Shown: positions 34,049 through 46,692, counted from the first letter of the stretch. The stretch is DNA of 64,000 bases from Erpetoichthys calabaricus (GCF_900747795.2 NC_041407.2:26071379-26135378), one strand, 5' to 3'. Numbers and translations are program-made. The notes: generated by a model from the sequence alone, not told the origin.

Positions 34049-34428
34049 CTAGCGAACCCGCGGCGTAGCATACGCCGCCTAATTATGTATTGATGGGTGA
34101 ACACTTGCTGAACGACACAGTTGTCCAAATGGAGTGGGTTTGTGGACACCACTGTGAGTGAATGAAAAGATAGACCTCTGGAGAGAGTAACATATAATTG
34201 TCCGTGACTGAAAGCGGGATTGTCTGTGATGAAGAAGGCCACGCTGGTGAAAGTTACTTCGTCGGTAGGGATAAGTGTCAGTACTTGTAGATTAAGGTGT
34301 AGCGAGTCTTCGTTGCTGACGCTTAATATAGCTTGCGTACTGAGATGTTCCGGAGTCACAGTTGAGAAACACTTTTTTAATGTCTTTTAAGCACAGGGGA
34401 AAAAATGAACATGTGAAACATCCGTATA

Positions 34429-35338
34429 CAGTAATCCCTCGCTACTTCGCGGTTCACTTTTCGCGGATTCACGACTTCGCGGGTTTTTAAATACAAGTGA
34501 TTGCCCGCCTATCGCGGAAGTTATGTTCCAGACCCATCAGCAACAGGAGAAAATCCGCGATATAGAAAGACCATATAAATAAACATTTTTATAGTTTATG
34601 CCTTAAAATACCCATCCCACATGCTTTAAACACATGTAAACTTATAAAACACACTTTGTTAACACATATGATATGTGGATGTCGGGCTAAGGATATGAGT
34701 AACATCTCACTATTATAAAACATTTTAACTTCACGCAAGACAAGACAGTGAGACAGGAAAATTGGTGATGTACAGGCTTAAAATTATTGACACGCAGAGC
34801 GACAAGCAGCACAAAGCCAGCACAAAGTCCACTTCTCCTTAGCGTTCATTCAGCTCCCCACCCCCTTGACAATGCGAAGTGGCAGGAGCGTACTGCGCTT
34901 CCGGGGAGGGGGGGTTTGAGCGAAGGTGCGTTCAGCTCTCACATACCCACACACACACACTCCTTCCGAACACGCAGAGCGACAAGCAGGCATTTTGGCA
35001 GAAGCAGCACAAAGTCCATTTCTGCTCAGCGTGAGTTCAGCTGCCCCCCTTCACAAAGCAAGTGCAGACACATTGACGTCTGATTGCTGCGTGCAGTGTG
35101 CAGTGTTGGTCTGAGGTGTTTAAGAATGTAGAAAGTGTTTAAGAGCATAGGAAATGTTTATAAGAGCGTGGGAAAGGTTAACAACAGAGTGAGAAAGGTT
35201 TACAAGAGTGTGGGAAGGGTTTATAAAGCCTTAAAATATGTATAAATAATAAAATAAATATAGGTCGCTACTTCGCGGATTTTCACCTATCGCGGGGGGC
35301 TCTGGAACGTAACCCCCGCGATAGGTGAGGGATTACTG
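34429..35338. mobile_element. Pogo/Tigger-like element without transposase
   Basis: Left end CAGTAATCCCTCGCTACTTC and right end CGATAGGTGAGGGATTACTG are inverted, flanked by TA (34427-34428, 35339-35340). Inside are CGCGG-rich subterminal blocks and a worn tandem unit of about 25 bases (GTTTA-AGAG-GGAAAG type) at 35110-35230. Confidence 0.85.
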
Positions 35339-35447
35339 TAATGTAATAAGCCACCAAGAAAAGTAACACTGCAACAATGCTATCTACGACCCAATCTCTG
35401 TAAACAGAAGTGATAAGAAAATCGAGCCCGGTGTATTCTTTAACTGC

Positions 35448-35590
35448 CTTGTAGCACTGTAGTAGTGCTGCTGCTTTGCAGTAAGGAGACTGTGGAAGTT
35501 TGTGGTTTCGCGTCTCGGTTCCTCCCTGTGTGGATAGCGCTTTGAATACTGAGAACACCGCTATATCAATGTAACAAAGTATTAACAGGA
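35448..35590 (+). mobile_element. SINE with family-1 head and LINE-type tail
   Basis: Head TAGTGCTGCTGCTTTGCAGT, AGGAGACTGTGG and GGTTCCTCCCTGTG, then the tail TAGCGCTTTGAATACTGAGA and CCGCTATATCAATGTAA. The head is like 20211; the tail is like 44521. Confidence 0.7.
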
Positions 35591-36893
35591 AATTGTCTTC
35601 GTGTAATAGTAAAAGGCAAATTATCCGCGACAAACAAACTGTTTTAGACGCTGCATACCAACCCACGGCGTAGTATACGCCACATAATCACGCCGCTTTT
35701 TAAATGTTTTTTAAGCAGAGGGAAAAATTTGCAAAAACATTTGCAAAATCCGTAACGCTGCTTTCAGTAAGTACAATGCACACGCGTTTAATTTGTCGGC
35801 CACTTTTTGCCAGCCGTCTTTTCTGGTTTGGGCTGCTATTGCAGTGTTACCGCTTGTGCATATTAAATCTTGAAATCCTTCAAGTAACTAATTAACTAAC
35901 TAACACCCCCCCACACAGCTTGTGTGAAACAAATGCGCCCGTACTTTCATAATTTTTTTGCCGCCTATAGTGGAGTCAGGCACAGAGATGGTCAGCTGCT
36001 GAGAGAGCGTCTTGACTGTTGCAGGGCCTGCATCGGTGAAGCAGGTGAGACGCTAATGAAACGGAGGCACAGGGCTTATTGGTTTTTAAAGACTGCTTCC
36101 TTCATTGTGTTTTAACCTCAGTTTTAAAGGATTGTTTTAAGGATCCCATGGGATACCCCTCGCAAACTGTTTTAGACGCTGCATTCAGCAATTCACATCC
36201 GCAACAAACATGCCTCTTCTTACATGGTCTTGCCACGTCCACCCTCGTTCTCAAAGCATACACACCACTTGGTCATGTGCCCGCTTGCAAGAGCAACTCA
36301 CGGAGACCTGCCCACCAACTCTAAGACCATGGCGTGTAAAACAGTTTGCGATGGTGGTGCGTGCGTCATAACCGAAAAGAATAATGAAAAGTCAACGTGG
36401 CTCAGAGGTGCATGTGGACTGCTAGCACAGACGAAAGTGACTTACCGGGTGGTCGGTGAGTTGTTGCGTGCGGGCACATGAGCAGGCAGTGGGAATGCCT
36501 AGAGGGCGAGGGTGAATGCAGGCTGGGGAATAAGGAGTGTTGGTGGGCGGGGAAACGTTTCCCGTGTTCCTGCAGGACCATCTAAGAAGACGCATGTTTG
36601 TCGCGGATGCAAATTGCTGTATGTAGCGTGTAAAACAGTTTGCGATGTTGCACGCAGTCGTGCGTCGTAACCGAAAAGTCAACGTGGCTCAGAGCTGCAT
36701 GTGGACTGTAGCACAGACAAACAGAAATGACGGCATGTTTTCCGAGGCGTCGCGTTCGAGTTGGTGGGCGTGGCTGTGCAAGTTTTCGTCATATCCAATG
36801 GTCTTAGAGTTGGTGGGCGTGGCTCCTTCCTGCATGCTTTCATAGGTGTCTTGCCTGCTCTGGTGGCGGCTTAGAGAATTATATATATATAGA

Positions 36894-38638
36894 TATTTTA
36901 GTATGTGAATTTCCCCTTGGGATTAATAAAGTATCTATCTATCTATCTAATCTGGTATTGACTGTTAGCTTTGTCTTCTTGTGAAAAGGCCCTGTCACAC
37001 TACACGATTTTTCCAGCGGTTTTCAATTGCAGACTTCATTTACATCATCTTAGTGATTCGGAGGGAGTTCAATTCTGTCTCAAGTCTTGGGGTGGGCTCT
37101 GTGTATGTGTAACCTTGACAACCAATGAGCACTCATCTGGAAGTATAACGTGTGCAATGCCGTCGCAAGGATTATAGGGGGAGCTCATGCCACTCGTGTT
37201 CTACTCTAGGGCAAGGCTGTTGGCGTTCATAGAGAAAGAAGAGTGAAGCAGATAGACCTACTCACCCGATTAGAATTTTCAAGTAATTCAAAAATAAATT
37301 ACCAACAAAGAGGAAGAAAAAAATGGATTGAAAAACTGTCTGGGTAATGCTCATATGTACAGTATGCTTGTGATATTGTAAGTTGGCTTGAACTTCGGTG
37401 AGCAGAGCTACTTACTGGAATGGGGAAGAGTCCTAGAGCAGATTCCAGTGTATTCAGTGAATTTATTGAACACAGTAGCCTCAGGAGTCACCAGGCCTCG
37501 ATCCAGTCAAGCATCTGTGGAGAGAGAGGAGGAGGAATGAGCTATTTGGATTAAAGATTTGCCACTGTATATGGGTATGAAAGACATTAGTATCAGCTTG
37601 GGGCACCATCCCAATGTAGCATCTTTGACAGGCTCTAATGAAACCAAAGGTCTTTTCGTGAATGCATGAAAAGCTTTTCAAGTGCATAATACCAAAGTGG
37701 TGGTCCATCAAACAACTAACACCTCTGCCATCATGTGGCAATAGAGCCACAAAGATATACAAAACAAAATCAATTTTAAGAAGCCAGGGGGCACTCCAGA
37801 AAAACTGAAAATTGTTCTGCATGGTAAAGTCTGAAACACAATCCAGCTGGCCTCCCCATAGATTGGTCCATTGACAGTCATTTTCTGCACAGTTGTGGGT
37901 TTTGAGTATTAGAACTTGTGCCAGGCACATGAAAGCCATCTAAACACCCATTCACTCTTTCATTAAGTAGGGTTTGGTTCAAGCCGTCATTAAATCAATA
38001 ACTGATCATTGGCTTCCACTTTGAATTCTAAATGCAAAATTGAAAAATGGCTTGTACATCACAGTGTTTGCCATGGATGATTTTAGTGTACCAGATCATT
38101 AATGTCACGTGTGCAGTGTACAGTGAAATTCTTACTTTATTTTGTTAATCAACATGCTATGGTTTCTTGATTATTGATGGATGTAAATTTAGAAAACTAG
38201 TGAAAGGTTGGTACTGTGTCTCTTCGGAAATCCTTGGGTACCGATGGTTTGACTTTGTGTTGCTCACAGCATCCCGAATGAGGCACATTACCTGAATTGT
38301 GAGGGGGGCGTCAGTTATGGCACTACAGTTATGTGGCGTGACTCCCTGAGGGTGATCGGGCTTGCAAGATCCTCATTGTTGAGGACCAGAGTGTCTGGAC
38401 CAGGCTAAGAGGATGTCCACGTAACAGCTGGCTGCAGCAGATAGAGGGTCATTTCCGGAGGGTGGGACTGGACCGCGTGTCTGCCTGGGGGGTCGACAAC
38501 CGGGATCCTGAGCTGTTTTGTTGTGTGGTGGGTGCAGCAACATGCTGTACCAGTGCATGCTCCCCAGCCAGACCTGACCTGAGTGAAAAGTGTTCAGGTT
38601 ATAAAAAAAAATCTGAAATGTTTTGATACCCTTATCCA
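36894..38638. other. Probable TEN1 intron 1 with LINE tail fragment
   Basis: 36898-36950 is a plus-strand stub of the Rex1-like LINE 3' end (AATTTCCCCTTGGGATTAAT, then TATC units). 36985-37110 resembles 5265-5460, probably a small hAT-type MITE. The minus strand 37939-37481 is open for 152 codons but matches nothing I know and has no splice or codon support. Confidence 0.5.
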
Positions 38639-39771
38639 TCTTACTAACCGAAGGTTGTAAACCAGATATGGATGCAGGGCGCTGGGCACATCGAGGCGCA
38701 CGCGCACTGCCGCCCGCCACAGAGCAAAAAAAGAAACGAGAGGATTTGAAGGTTGTATTACAGTACGGACGGATTCCCCACAGGTCCATGCTGTGAGAAC
38801 GTGCGCACCTACAACGCGCTTGCGAAAGGAGTCACGGCTCAAACCAAACAAAACACAGAAACGAGACTATGACCTGTGAACTACACCTGGGGTATGACAT
38901 GCACGCTGGGTTGTACAGCCGCCCGGACGCAACCGCCCACACCACCGCATATACCTTCCATGATATGTCTTCACGCAGCGGCTTCCCACCGAGGCGCATA
39001 TTGCACTGTGGCGCTCGCCCCACAGTCAGACGCAGCGGCTTCCCAGAGTCAGTAGGTGGCCCCCAAACAACACAACCTGTTCAAGCAGTCGGTGTCAGCG
39101 AAGGCAACAGACTCATGCGCACTGCAACAAACCCGCCGCCTGTAAACTAGACTTGCTCTAATCCACTGTGCCAGTAATGTAGATCACATAACAGTCATTC
39201 ACTTTGGCGCCCGCCCCAGAGTCCAGAGTCATATGCAGTGGCATCCCACAACGCTGTGCCGCCCGCCCCAGAGTCAAACGCAGCGACTTCCCAAACCGCG
39301 GCGGCTTCCCGGAGTCAGCAGGTGGCGCCCAAATAACACAACGTAATGCGCCGTCGTGCCCGCCCCAGAGTCAAATGCAGCGGCTTCCCAGAGTCAGTAG
39401 GTGGCGCCCAAACAACACAACCTGTGAGCTGCACTTGCTCTAATCCACTGTGCCAGTAGTATAGATCACAAAACGGTCACAGACTCTAACCCAGCAGCTT
39501 CCCACACTCAGTGGCTGGCACACGAACACCACAACCTGTAAACTGAACTTGCTGTGCAAAACACTGCCAGCAGTCGGTGTCAGCACAGGCAACGGAATCA
39601 CGTCTCCACAAAACGAGACTACTTTACTACAGATATGCTTATGTAGTTAAATGACATTTCCCCAGACGCACCCACCCTCCATGATATGTCATCCATCCAG
39701 ATATCGGACAGAACAGAAACTGATTGCCATTCTTGGATTTCCGATTCGCTAGCGAATCGCGGGCTTACTAG
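38639..39771 (+). mobile_element. Non-autonomous Helitron with internal tandem block
   Basis: Starts TCTTACTAACCGAAGG after host A (38638) and ends with the perfect palindrome CGATTCGCTAGCGAATCG, then CGGGCTTA and CTAG at 39768-39771 before T. Its first 40 bases resemble the 5' end of the Helitron at 60210. Internally a GCAGCGGCTTCCCAGAGTCA unit with GTAGGTGGCGCCC and CAAACAACACAACCTGT recurs four or more times at 38990-39540. Confidence 0.82.
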
Positions 39772-40567
39772 TTTTGTAGATTTTACAGTATAACAAACCT
39801 TTTTTTCTGGGCTTGCCTCTTTCAAGCAGATTCAGATTTGGCACCTACTCCTGCAAGTCTTAGGCAAGAAGGCAGTTCACTTCAGGACACTCACTGCAGG
39901 CCAATTCAGAGCCACCAAAAGCCCTACCGGCATTTGTTTGGACTGCACAAAGTCCATGTTAAAATGAGAACATTGATAAAGCAGGCACTGCTGTTGGGAA
40001 CTGAAGAGGAGTCTGAATGCAGCGAGGCAGCCACACAAGATTTTTTAAAATTATTTATTTGTTATTACTATTTATATGTATGGGCTAGCTGTGTAATGTA
40101 CCAGCAGCTATTTAAATAAAGCAAGAAAAGGAAAAAGAGGTGAACACACAGCCTGTCTGCTTGGTGCACAATGTAGCTGGGACTCAGTAACAGACATCCA
40201 AGAAACAGTTCTTGATAATAAAAATGTGATTTTTAAAACTAAAACCTGCTATGTTTCTGTGTAGTATGTATTCTGCTTTTTGCTACAATGAGCAGGAATA
40301 TCGCTGTAATACCTCAAGTTTCTGTCTACGAACTCCACTGGATGTATCTCTCTCTACACAAACCACATCTCTTGGCAGTGGTCCTCCTCAACGAGTGGTC
40401 TTCAGTCGACATACTGTAACAGAAGATTCTTAAAATGGGTACCCTTTACAGTATGTAGGGAGACTATACAAGCTTTATACGGAAGTCAGCCAAGGTAAGG
40501 AATGAGCCGCTACTTCACAGACTTTTTGATATTAATTATAGATTTTTGGCTGATACTAAAGATATAC
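39772..40567. other. Probable TEN1 intron 1, nothing recognised
   Basis: About 800 bases with no identifiable gene or repeat. Confidence 0.45.
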
Positions 40568-40925
40568 AGTACAATGGATTCAGAAAGAATTCAGACCCCT
40601 TCACTTTTTCACATTTTGCTATGTCACAGCCTTGTGTTAAAGTCGCTTAAATGTATTTTTCCCCACACGAAGCAATAATCAATACCCCAGAATGAAAAAG
40701 AGAAACATAGAATTTAAAAAAAATATGGCAAATTAAAAAAAAAAAAAACCTCAAATATCACATTGACACAAATATTCAGTCCCCTTTACTATGACACTTG
40801 AAATTTGGCTGAGGTGCATCCCATTCTATTGATCATCATTTGGATGTTTCTACACCTTGTTTGGAGTAAACCTGTGGTCAATTCAATGGATTGGACTGAT
40901 TAGGACAGGCACACACCTGAAGATG
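40568..40925 (+). mobile_element. Tc1-type transposon end fragment
   Basis: Begins ATGGATTCAGAAAGAATTCA, then CCCCTTCACTTTTTCACATT and a second CAAATATTCAGTCCCC block, then GAGGTGCATCCCATTCTATT. This is the long terminal repeat region and leader of a Tc1 family different from 26442, cut off before the transposase. Confidence 0.75.
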
Positions 40926-41255
40926 TCATACACAGGTTCCCACTGCTGTCTTGACAGAAGAGGGCAAACTGGATCTAACCAGGGTACAAAAAGGAGGGGA
41001 CGGCCCAGATGTGCAACTGCATAAGAGGATAAGGACATGAAAACGTGTAGTGTGTGAAACAAACACCTTACAGGTCTTCAGTTGGCTTCTACACGCCAGA
41101 CACCAGTGTGATCTGCAACAGTGGAGATGTTGGCCATAATACGTTCTTCCAGTCATCTTTCATTCATTGTCTGTGTTGTTTTGTTTAATATTTTCTTTTT
41201 ATTTGCCAGTTTGAAATATGCCGTTTTTTCTGTGAAACCTCTAAGGCCAGCATCC

Positions 41256-41257
41256 GA

Positions 41258-41304
<47 letters not shown>
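41256..41304. repeat. (AAAG)n microsatellite
   Basis: About twelve AAAG units directly before the GATA array. Confidence 0.95.
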
Positions 41305-41351
41305 GATAGATAGATAGTTAGATAGATAGATAGATAGATGTGAAAGGTACT

Positions 41352-41414
<63 letters not shown>

Positions 41415-41425
41415 TGAAAGGCACT

Positions 41426-41479
<54 letters not shown>

Positions 41480-41491
41480 GTGAAAGGCACT

Positions 41492-41537
<46 letters not shown>

Positions 41538-41549
41538 GTGAAAGGTACT

Positions 41550-41607
<58 letters not shown>

Positions 41608-41656
41608 GTGAAAGGCACTATAGATAGATAGATAAATAGATAGATGTGAAAGGCAC

Positions 41657-41715
<59 letters not shown>

Positions 41716-41727
41716 GTGAAAGGCACT

Positions 41728-41793
<66 letters not shown>

Positions 41794-41847
41794 GTGAAAG
41801 GTACTATAGATAGATAGATAGATAGATAGATAGATGTGAAAGGTACT

Positions 41848-41881
<34 letters not shown>

Positions 41882-41931
41882 GTGAAAGGCACTATAGATA
41901 GATAGATAAATAGATAGATGTGAAAGGCACA

Positions 41932-42013
<82 letters not shown>

Positions 42014-42025
42014 GTGAAAGGTACT

Positions 42026-42075
<50 letters not shown>

Positions 42076-42125
42076 GTGAAAGGCACTATAGATAGATAGA
42101 TAAATAGATAGATGTGAAAGGCACA

Positions 42126-42159
<34 letters not shown>

Positions 42160-42171
42160 GTGAAAGGCACT

Positions 42172-42217
<46 letters not shown>

Positions 42218-42241
42218 GTGAAAGGTACTATAGATAGATAC

Positions 42242-42295
<54 letters not shown>

Positions 42296-42307
42296 GTGAA
42301 AGGCACT

Positions 42308-42353
<46 letters not shown>

Positions 42354-42365
42354 GTGAAAGGTACT

Positions 42366-42419
<54 letters not shown>

Positions 42420-42431
42420 GTGAAAGGCACT

Positions 42432-42497
<66 letters not shown>

Positions 42498-42509
42498 GTG
42501 AAAGGCACT

Positions 42510-42555
<46 letters not shown>

Positions 42556-42567
42556 GTGAAAGGTACT

Positions 42568-42637
<70 letters not shown>

Positions 42638-42686
42638 GTGAAAGGCACTATAGATAGATAGATAAATAGATAGATGTGAAAGGCAC

Positions 42687-42745
<59 letters not shown>

Positions 42746-42757
42746 GTGAAAGGCACT

Positions 42758-42807
<50 letters not shown>

Positions 42808-42861
42808 GTGAAAGGTACTATAGATAGATAGATAGATAGATAGATAGATGTGAAAGGTACT

Positions 42862-42895
<34 letters not shown>

Positions 42896-42945
42896 GTGAA
42901 AGGCACTATAGATAGATAGATAAATAGATAGATGTGAAAGGCACA

Positions 42946-43035
<90 letters not shown>

Positions 43036-43047
43036 GTGAAAGGTACT

Positions 43048-43089
<42 letters not shown>

Positions 43090-43181
43090 GTGAAAGGCAC
43101 TATAGATAGATAGATAAATAGATAGATGTGAAAGGCACAATAGATAGATAGATAGATAGATAGATAGATGTGAAAGGCACT

Positions 43182-43235
<54 letters not shown>

Positions 43236-43259
43236 GTGAAAGGTACTATAGATAGATAC

Positions 43260-43317
<58 letters not shown>

Positions 43318-43329
43318 GTGAAAGGCACT

Positions 43330-43367
<38 letters not shown>

Positions 43368-43379
43368 GTGAAAGGTACT

Positions 43380-43429
<50 letters not shown>

Positions 43430-43478
43430 GTGAAAGGCACTATAGATAGATAGATAAATAGATAGATGTGAAAGGCAC

Positions 43479-43533
<55 letters not shown>

Positions 43534-43557
43534 GTGAAAGGTACTATAGATAGATAC

Positions 43558-43595
<38 letters not shown>

Positions 43596-43607
43596 GTGAA
43601 AGGCACT

Positions 43608-43669
<62 letters not shown>
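41305..43669. repeat. GATA higher-order array with regular spacers
   Basis: About 2.36 kb of GATA runs broken about 39 times by an 18-base spacer GATGTGAAAGGCACTATA. Spacer variants (GGTAC, GCACGATA, GCACAATA) and neighbours (AAATA, ACATA) give each unit an identity. The unit order at about 41601-42480 repeats at about 42631-43440. The right side runs into the 3' end of a Rex1-like LINE, whose own tail is GATA. Confidence 0.95.
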
Positions 43670-43892
43670 TGATTTTATTAATCCCAAGGGGAAATTCACA
43701 TACTCCAGCAGCAGAATTCTGACACAAAAAACAATATTAAATTAAAGACTGATAACAATGCAGGTTATCAAAAAACAGACAATAACTTTGTATAATGTTA
43801 ACGTTTTATACCCCCCCCCCCCCCCCCAGGTGGAATTGAACAGTCGCATAGATTGGGGGAGGAACGATCTCCTCAGTCTGTCAGTGGAAGTC
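43670..43892 (-). mobile_element. Rex1-like LINE 3' stub
   Basis: TTTTATTAATCCCAAGGGG, AAATTCACATACTCCAGCAG, a poly-C run at 43812-43829 and AGGAACGATCTCCTCAGTCT match the 3' end of the LINE at 29727. Only about 220 bases remain before the break. Confidence 0.88.
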
Positions 43893-44520
43893 ATCGATGG
43901 TCTGCTGCAGACAACACTGGTATTTGAAATTGTACTGTATATTAAATAAGTACAGTAAATACAAGGTAAAAAGATTCATTTATCCTCTGTATTTATTTTT
44001 ATCCTCATCTTCTCTTCCTCTTATTTATTTACCGTATTTATTTACACATCACTGCAACAGTGGCACAAGAATTTCAATATGCTCTTGCAGCGTATGCGAC
44101 AATAAACATCTGTAATTGAATCTATTTAGTGTGGACTTAAGGAATCGCTTCCTTAAAAAAAATCTTGGAATCACAAATCTTAATCACTTTAAGAGTATCC
44201 TGATTAAAAATGGGTATTCATTTCTATCAGAAACATGAAAATGTCTGGGTGCGTACAAACTTTTGACTGGTAGCATACATGTCATGTCGCTGCATAATTG
44301 ATCAGTATCAGGTGCAAGCGATATGAATTCAGTTCTAGAAAATTAACAATATACCCCCCCAGGGGAAAAATTGAAATGAAACCACTATTAAGTCTTCTAC
44401 TTGCATGTCTCCTCAAAGCAGTTGGCAGAAATACAATACAAATAAAATAAACACATAAATAATAAGTATACATGCCATCCAGTATACCTTATTTTAATAT
44501 CAATCACAGAGTCAGATTTT

Positions 44521-44700
44521 GGGCAGAGTGGTGGCTCTGAGGCTTGGGATCTGCACTGGCAATCAGAAGGTTGCTGGTTCGAATCCCGTAAATGCCAATA
44601 GGGACTCTACTCTGTTGGGCCCTTGAGCAAGGCCCTTAGCCTGCAATTGCTGAGCGCTTTGAGTAGAGAGAAAAGCGCAATAGAAATGCAAAGAATTATT
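44521..44700 (+). mobile_element. tRNA-derived SINE (family 2 head, LINE-type tail)
   Basis: GGCAGAGTGGTGGCTCTGAG, B-box GGTTCGAATCCCG, TTGGGCCCTTGAGCAAGGCC, then the tail GAGCGCTTTGAGTAGAGAGA, AAAGCGCAATAGAAATGCAA and ATTATTATTAT. The head equals 24476-24727; the tail differs. Confidence 0.88.
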
Positions 44701-44725
44701 ATTATATATCTTTATATATAACTAT

Positions 44726-44973
44726 AACTACTCGCTTCACTCGCCCACCATCAGGGTGCTCTGCTACTCACATTGTCAAGGGGGGTGTGGGTATGAATGC
44801 ACGCTAAGGAGTTCTGGTCGGATCAGCTGCTGTCTTTCTGCTGCCGAGCTGCGTGTTCTGCTTGTCGCACTTCGCGTCGATCATTTTAAAAGCCTGTACA
44901 GCAGCTGTCCTTTTGTCTCACAGGACGTCACGTAGCATCTCCTTCCAAGATTTTTTTTTTTATAATAGAGAGA
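44726..44973 (-). mobile_element. Probable Helitron fragment
   Basis: The minus strand starts TCTCTCTATTATAAAAAAA after host A at 44974, a typical Helitron 5' start, and runs into GCGAGTGAAGCGAGTAG. No clear CTAG end was found, so the 3' boundary is uncertain. Confidence 0.5.
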
Positions 44974-45880
44974 TACGCTACTGTGGCTGTCTGTTTGTCT
45001 GTCCAGGATTTTAAATCACCTGTAGCTTGCAAACTGTTTGACATATTGACCTAAAATTTGGTACACATCTACTATGTGATGTCTACTATCCACCCGCTTT
45101 CGGGGTGATGATTGACCTCCAATGTTATTCCTCTTTTTATTCTTATTTTATTTTATTGTAGAATCAACTCTCTTTGCAGCGGCCAGCAGGGAGACCGTGC
45201 AGCACACGAGTACAGGCCCCATTCTCATTCCCTACCACCTTCACCGTCACTTCCCCTACCTCTTCATATCTTACATCATTCTTGAGGCAGATTAAAGACT
45301 TAAGTGCCAGTTTAAGTGAAAAATTAAAGAAAACATACTAAGTGATTGCAACACAAACACTGACTTAATTAATTTTAATGTGAAACGGTGCCTGACGAGT
45401 TTGCATGTTCTCCCCGTGTCTGCGTGAGTTTCCTCCGGGTGCTCCGGTTTCCTCCCACAGTCCAAAGACATGCAGGTTAGGTGCTTTGGCGATTCTAAAT
45501 TGCCCCTACTGTGTGCTTGGTGTGTGTGCCCTGTGGTGGGCTGGCGCCCTGCCCAGGGTTTGTTTCCTGCCTTGTGCCCTGTGTTGGCTGGGACTGGCTC
45601 CAGCAGACCCCCGTGACCCTGTAGTTAGGATATAACGGGTTGGATAATGGATGAATGGATAGATGGAGGTGCCTGACAAATGAAGAAAAGAAGCAGGCTG
45701 CTTGGGTGGAGAAAGGAAGAGCTGCTCAGGAAGCAGCAAGCACATCAACCTCTGAGCAAATGAATGGTAAACGTACAGAGAAAGAGGATGAAAACTAGGA
45801 ATGATCATGTCAAGTGTATTGACTGCACGTTATCGTGCTGTGCGCCGTTACCGGTAACATATATAATACATATTTTCAAA
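44974..45880 (+). repeat. Unclassified repeat, interrupted by a SINE
   Basis: Sequence with a CTGTCTGTTTGTCTGTCC start and TTTGACATATTGACC..TTTGGTACACAT. It is host to the SINE at 45397 (its GGTGCCTGAC word is duplicated). Probably Helitron-related from its position, but not proven. Confidence 0.4.
45397..45667 (+). mobile_element. SINE (family 1), 5'-truncated, with 10-bp target duplication
   Basis: Starts in the body (GTTTGCATGTTCTCCCCGTG) and ends in GGATGAATGGATAGATGGA. GGTGCCTGAC occurs at 45387-45396 and 45668-45677. Close to the consensus, hence fairly young. Confidence 0.9.
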
Positions 45881-46692
45881 TACTATTTATACTGTAAATT
45901 ATTTACAGTTTAGCAACCTTGCAACCTGTGGGAAAAACTGTGTTGGAATCTACTGGTGCAAGTGTTAATGGGTCGGTATCATTCACAAGAAAGGATGAGT
46001 GAAAAAAGAGGCTGTGTAGGAATGCTGATGTGTTTAATAACAGATAAAGAAACCTTAAGGCCTGCAAAATGCAAGCAGCCACCACCTAGTAATATACATT
46101 TTACAAAAAGAGTTAAAAACTGTAACATTACTGTGCACTTACATACCCAAATATAAAATTACTGTGCATTTACATAGCCAAATATGGTGCCACCAATCCA
46201 AATTAAGTGGGACTGGGAGCTATACTCAAAATTCATGAAAATTTATTTAAATATGACAGACCTGACTCGCAGGGGGCATAGTGGTGCGTGGTACTGGGTT
46301 TGCATCACGCAATGTGGTTGTTGTCTGTCTGTAATTTGCACGTTCTCCCTTTGTCTGTGTCACCTTTTTGCCCACATCCCTTAAGACGAAATGGTCAATC
46401 AGCCTAACCAGTACAATGTGGTTGTGTGCTAATGAGTGAATCAACGGATCGCTTCCTGCGTTGTACCCTGAGTGCACCGGCAGCGAACTTCTACTGGATT
46501 TGTGAAGCGGCCCAACTGTGAGTTTGTATTCCTGCCTGTTAGTAAAACCACGAAGGCAACAAACAGGTCGACACCTCAAAACTTAAGTGTCCCGGGCCAA
46601 CCGAAGGAAGTTTTGGGCATTCATGACACACACGTTTGTCTATCATTTTATTACTGACAGAAGACGCATCAAAGATGTTTAACGATACTTAC
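45881..46692. other. Intergenic/intron, worn SINE and small tandem duplication
   Basis: 46268-46480 resembles a very worn family-1 SINE (GGCATAGTGGTGCGTGGTAC, GTTCTCCCTTTGTCTGTG). 46127-46186 holds a diverged tandem pair of about 30 bases (TTACTGTGCA..TTACATA..CCAAATAT). Confidence 0.45.

Larger units (their letters stand above)
34049..36893 (-). mobile_element. Helitron with helicase remnant
   Basis: The minus strand starts TCTATATATATATAATTC at 36893 after host A and ends at 34049 with the hairpin GCGGCGTA-TGC-TACGCCGC, then GGGTTCG and CTAG before host T. Near the 3' end (34359-34060) it encodes the end of a Pif1-type helicase (F-S-H-G-Q-L-Y-V-T-L-S-R, motif VI), expected in autonomous Helitrons. 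The rest has degraded, with internal duplicated blocks at 36150-36430 and 36590-36720. A pogo/Tigger-like element (34429-35338) and a SINE (35448-35590) are embedded. Confidence 0.85.
40926..44276. mobile_element. Second foldback element copy, split by GATA array and LINE stub
   Basis: 40945-41262 matches the left arm and loop of the 3352-4788 element (AGAGGGCAAACTGGATCTAA, GGCTTCT, CTGCAACAG). 43890-43960 matches the start of the right arm (CTGCTGCAGACAACACTGGT), and the end at 44255-44276 reads ACTTTTGACTGGTAGCATA. Between them are an AAAG run, the GATA array and a LINE 3' stub, all inserted in the loop. Confidence 0.6.

Noticed and set aside
37481-37939. 152-codon minus-strand open frame
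   Set aside because: No recognisable domain and unusual composition (many Cys, Trp, His); most likely chance. Listed only within the region description.
38869-39443. Pro/Arg-rich plus-strand open frames
   Set aside because: They come from the GC-rich tandem block inside a Helitron and show no family match.
41305-43669. Evenly spaced repeats with spacers, resembling a CRISPR array
   Set aside because: Repeats are GATA microsatellite runs of varying length with the same few spacers; the genome is a vertebrate and no cas-like gene is present.
41490-43727. Long minus-strand open frames of Ser-Ile-Tyr-Leu repeats
   Set aside because: They are direct translations of the GATA array; a 4-base repeat with no stop in one frame always gives this.
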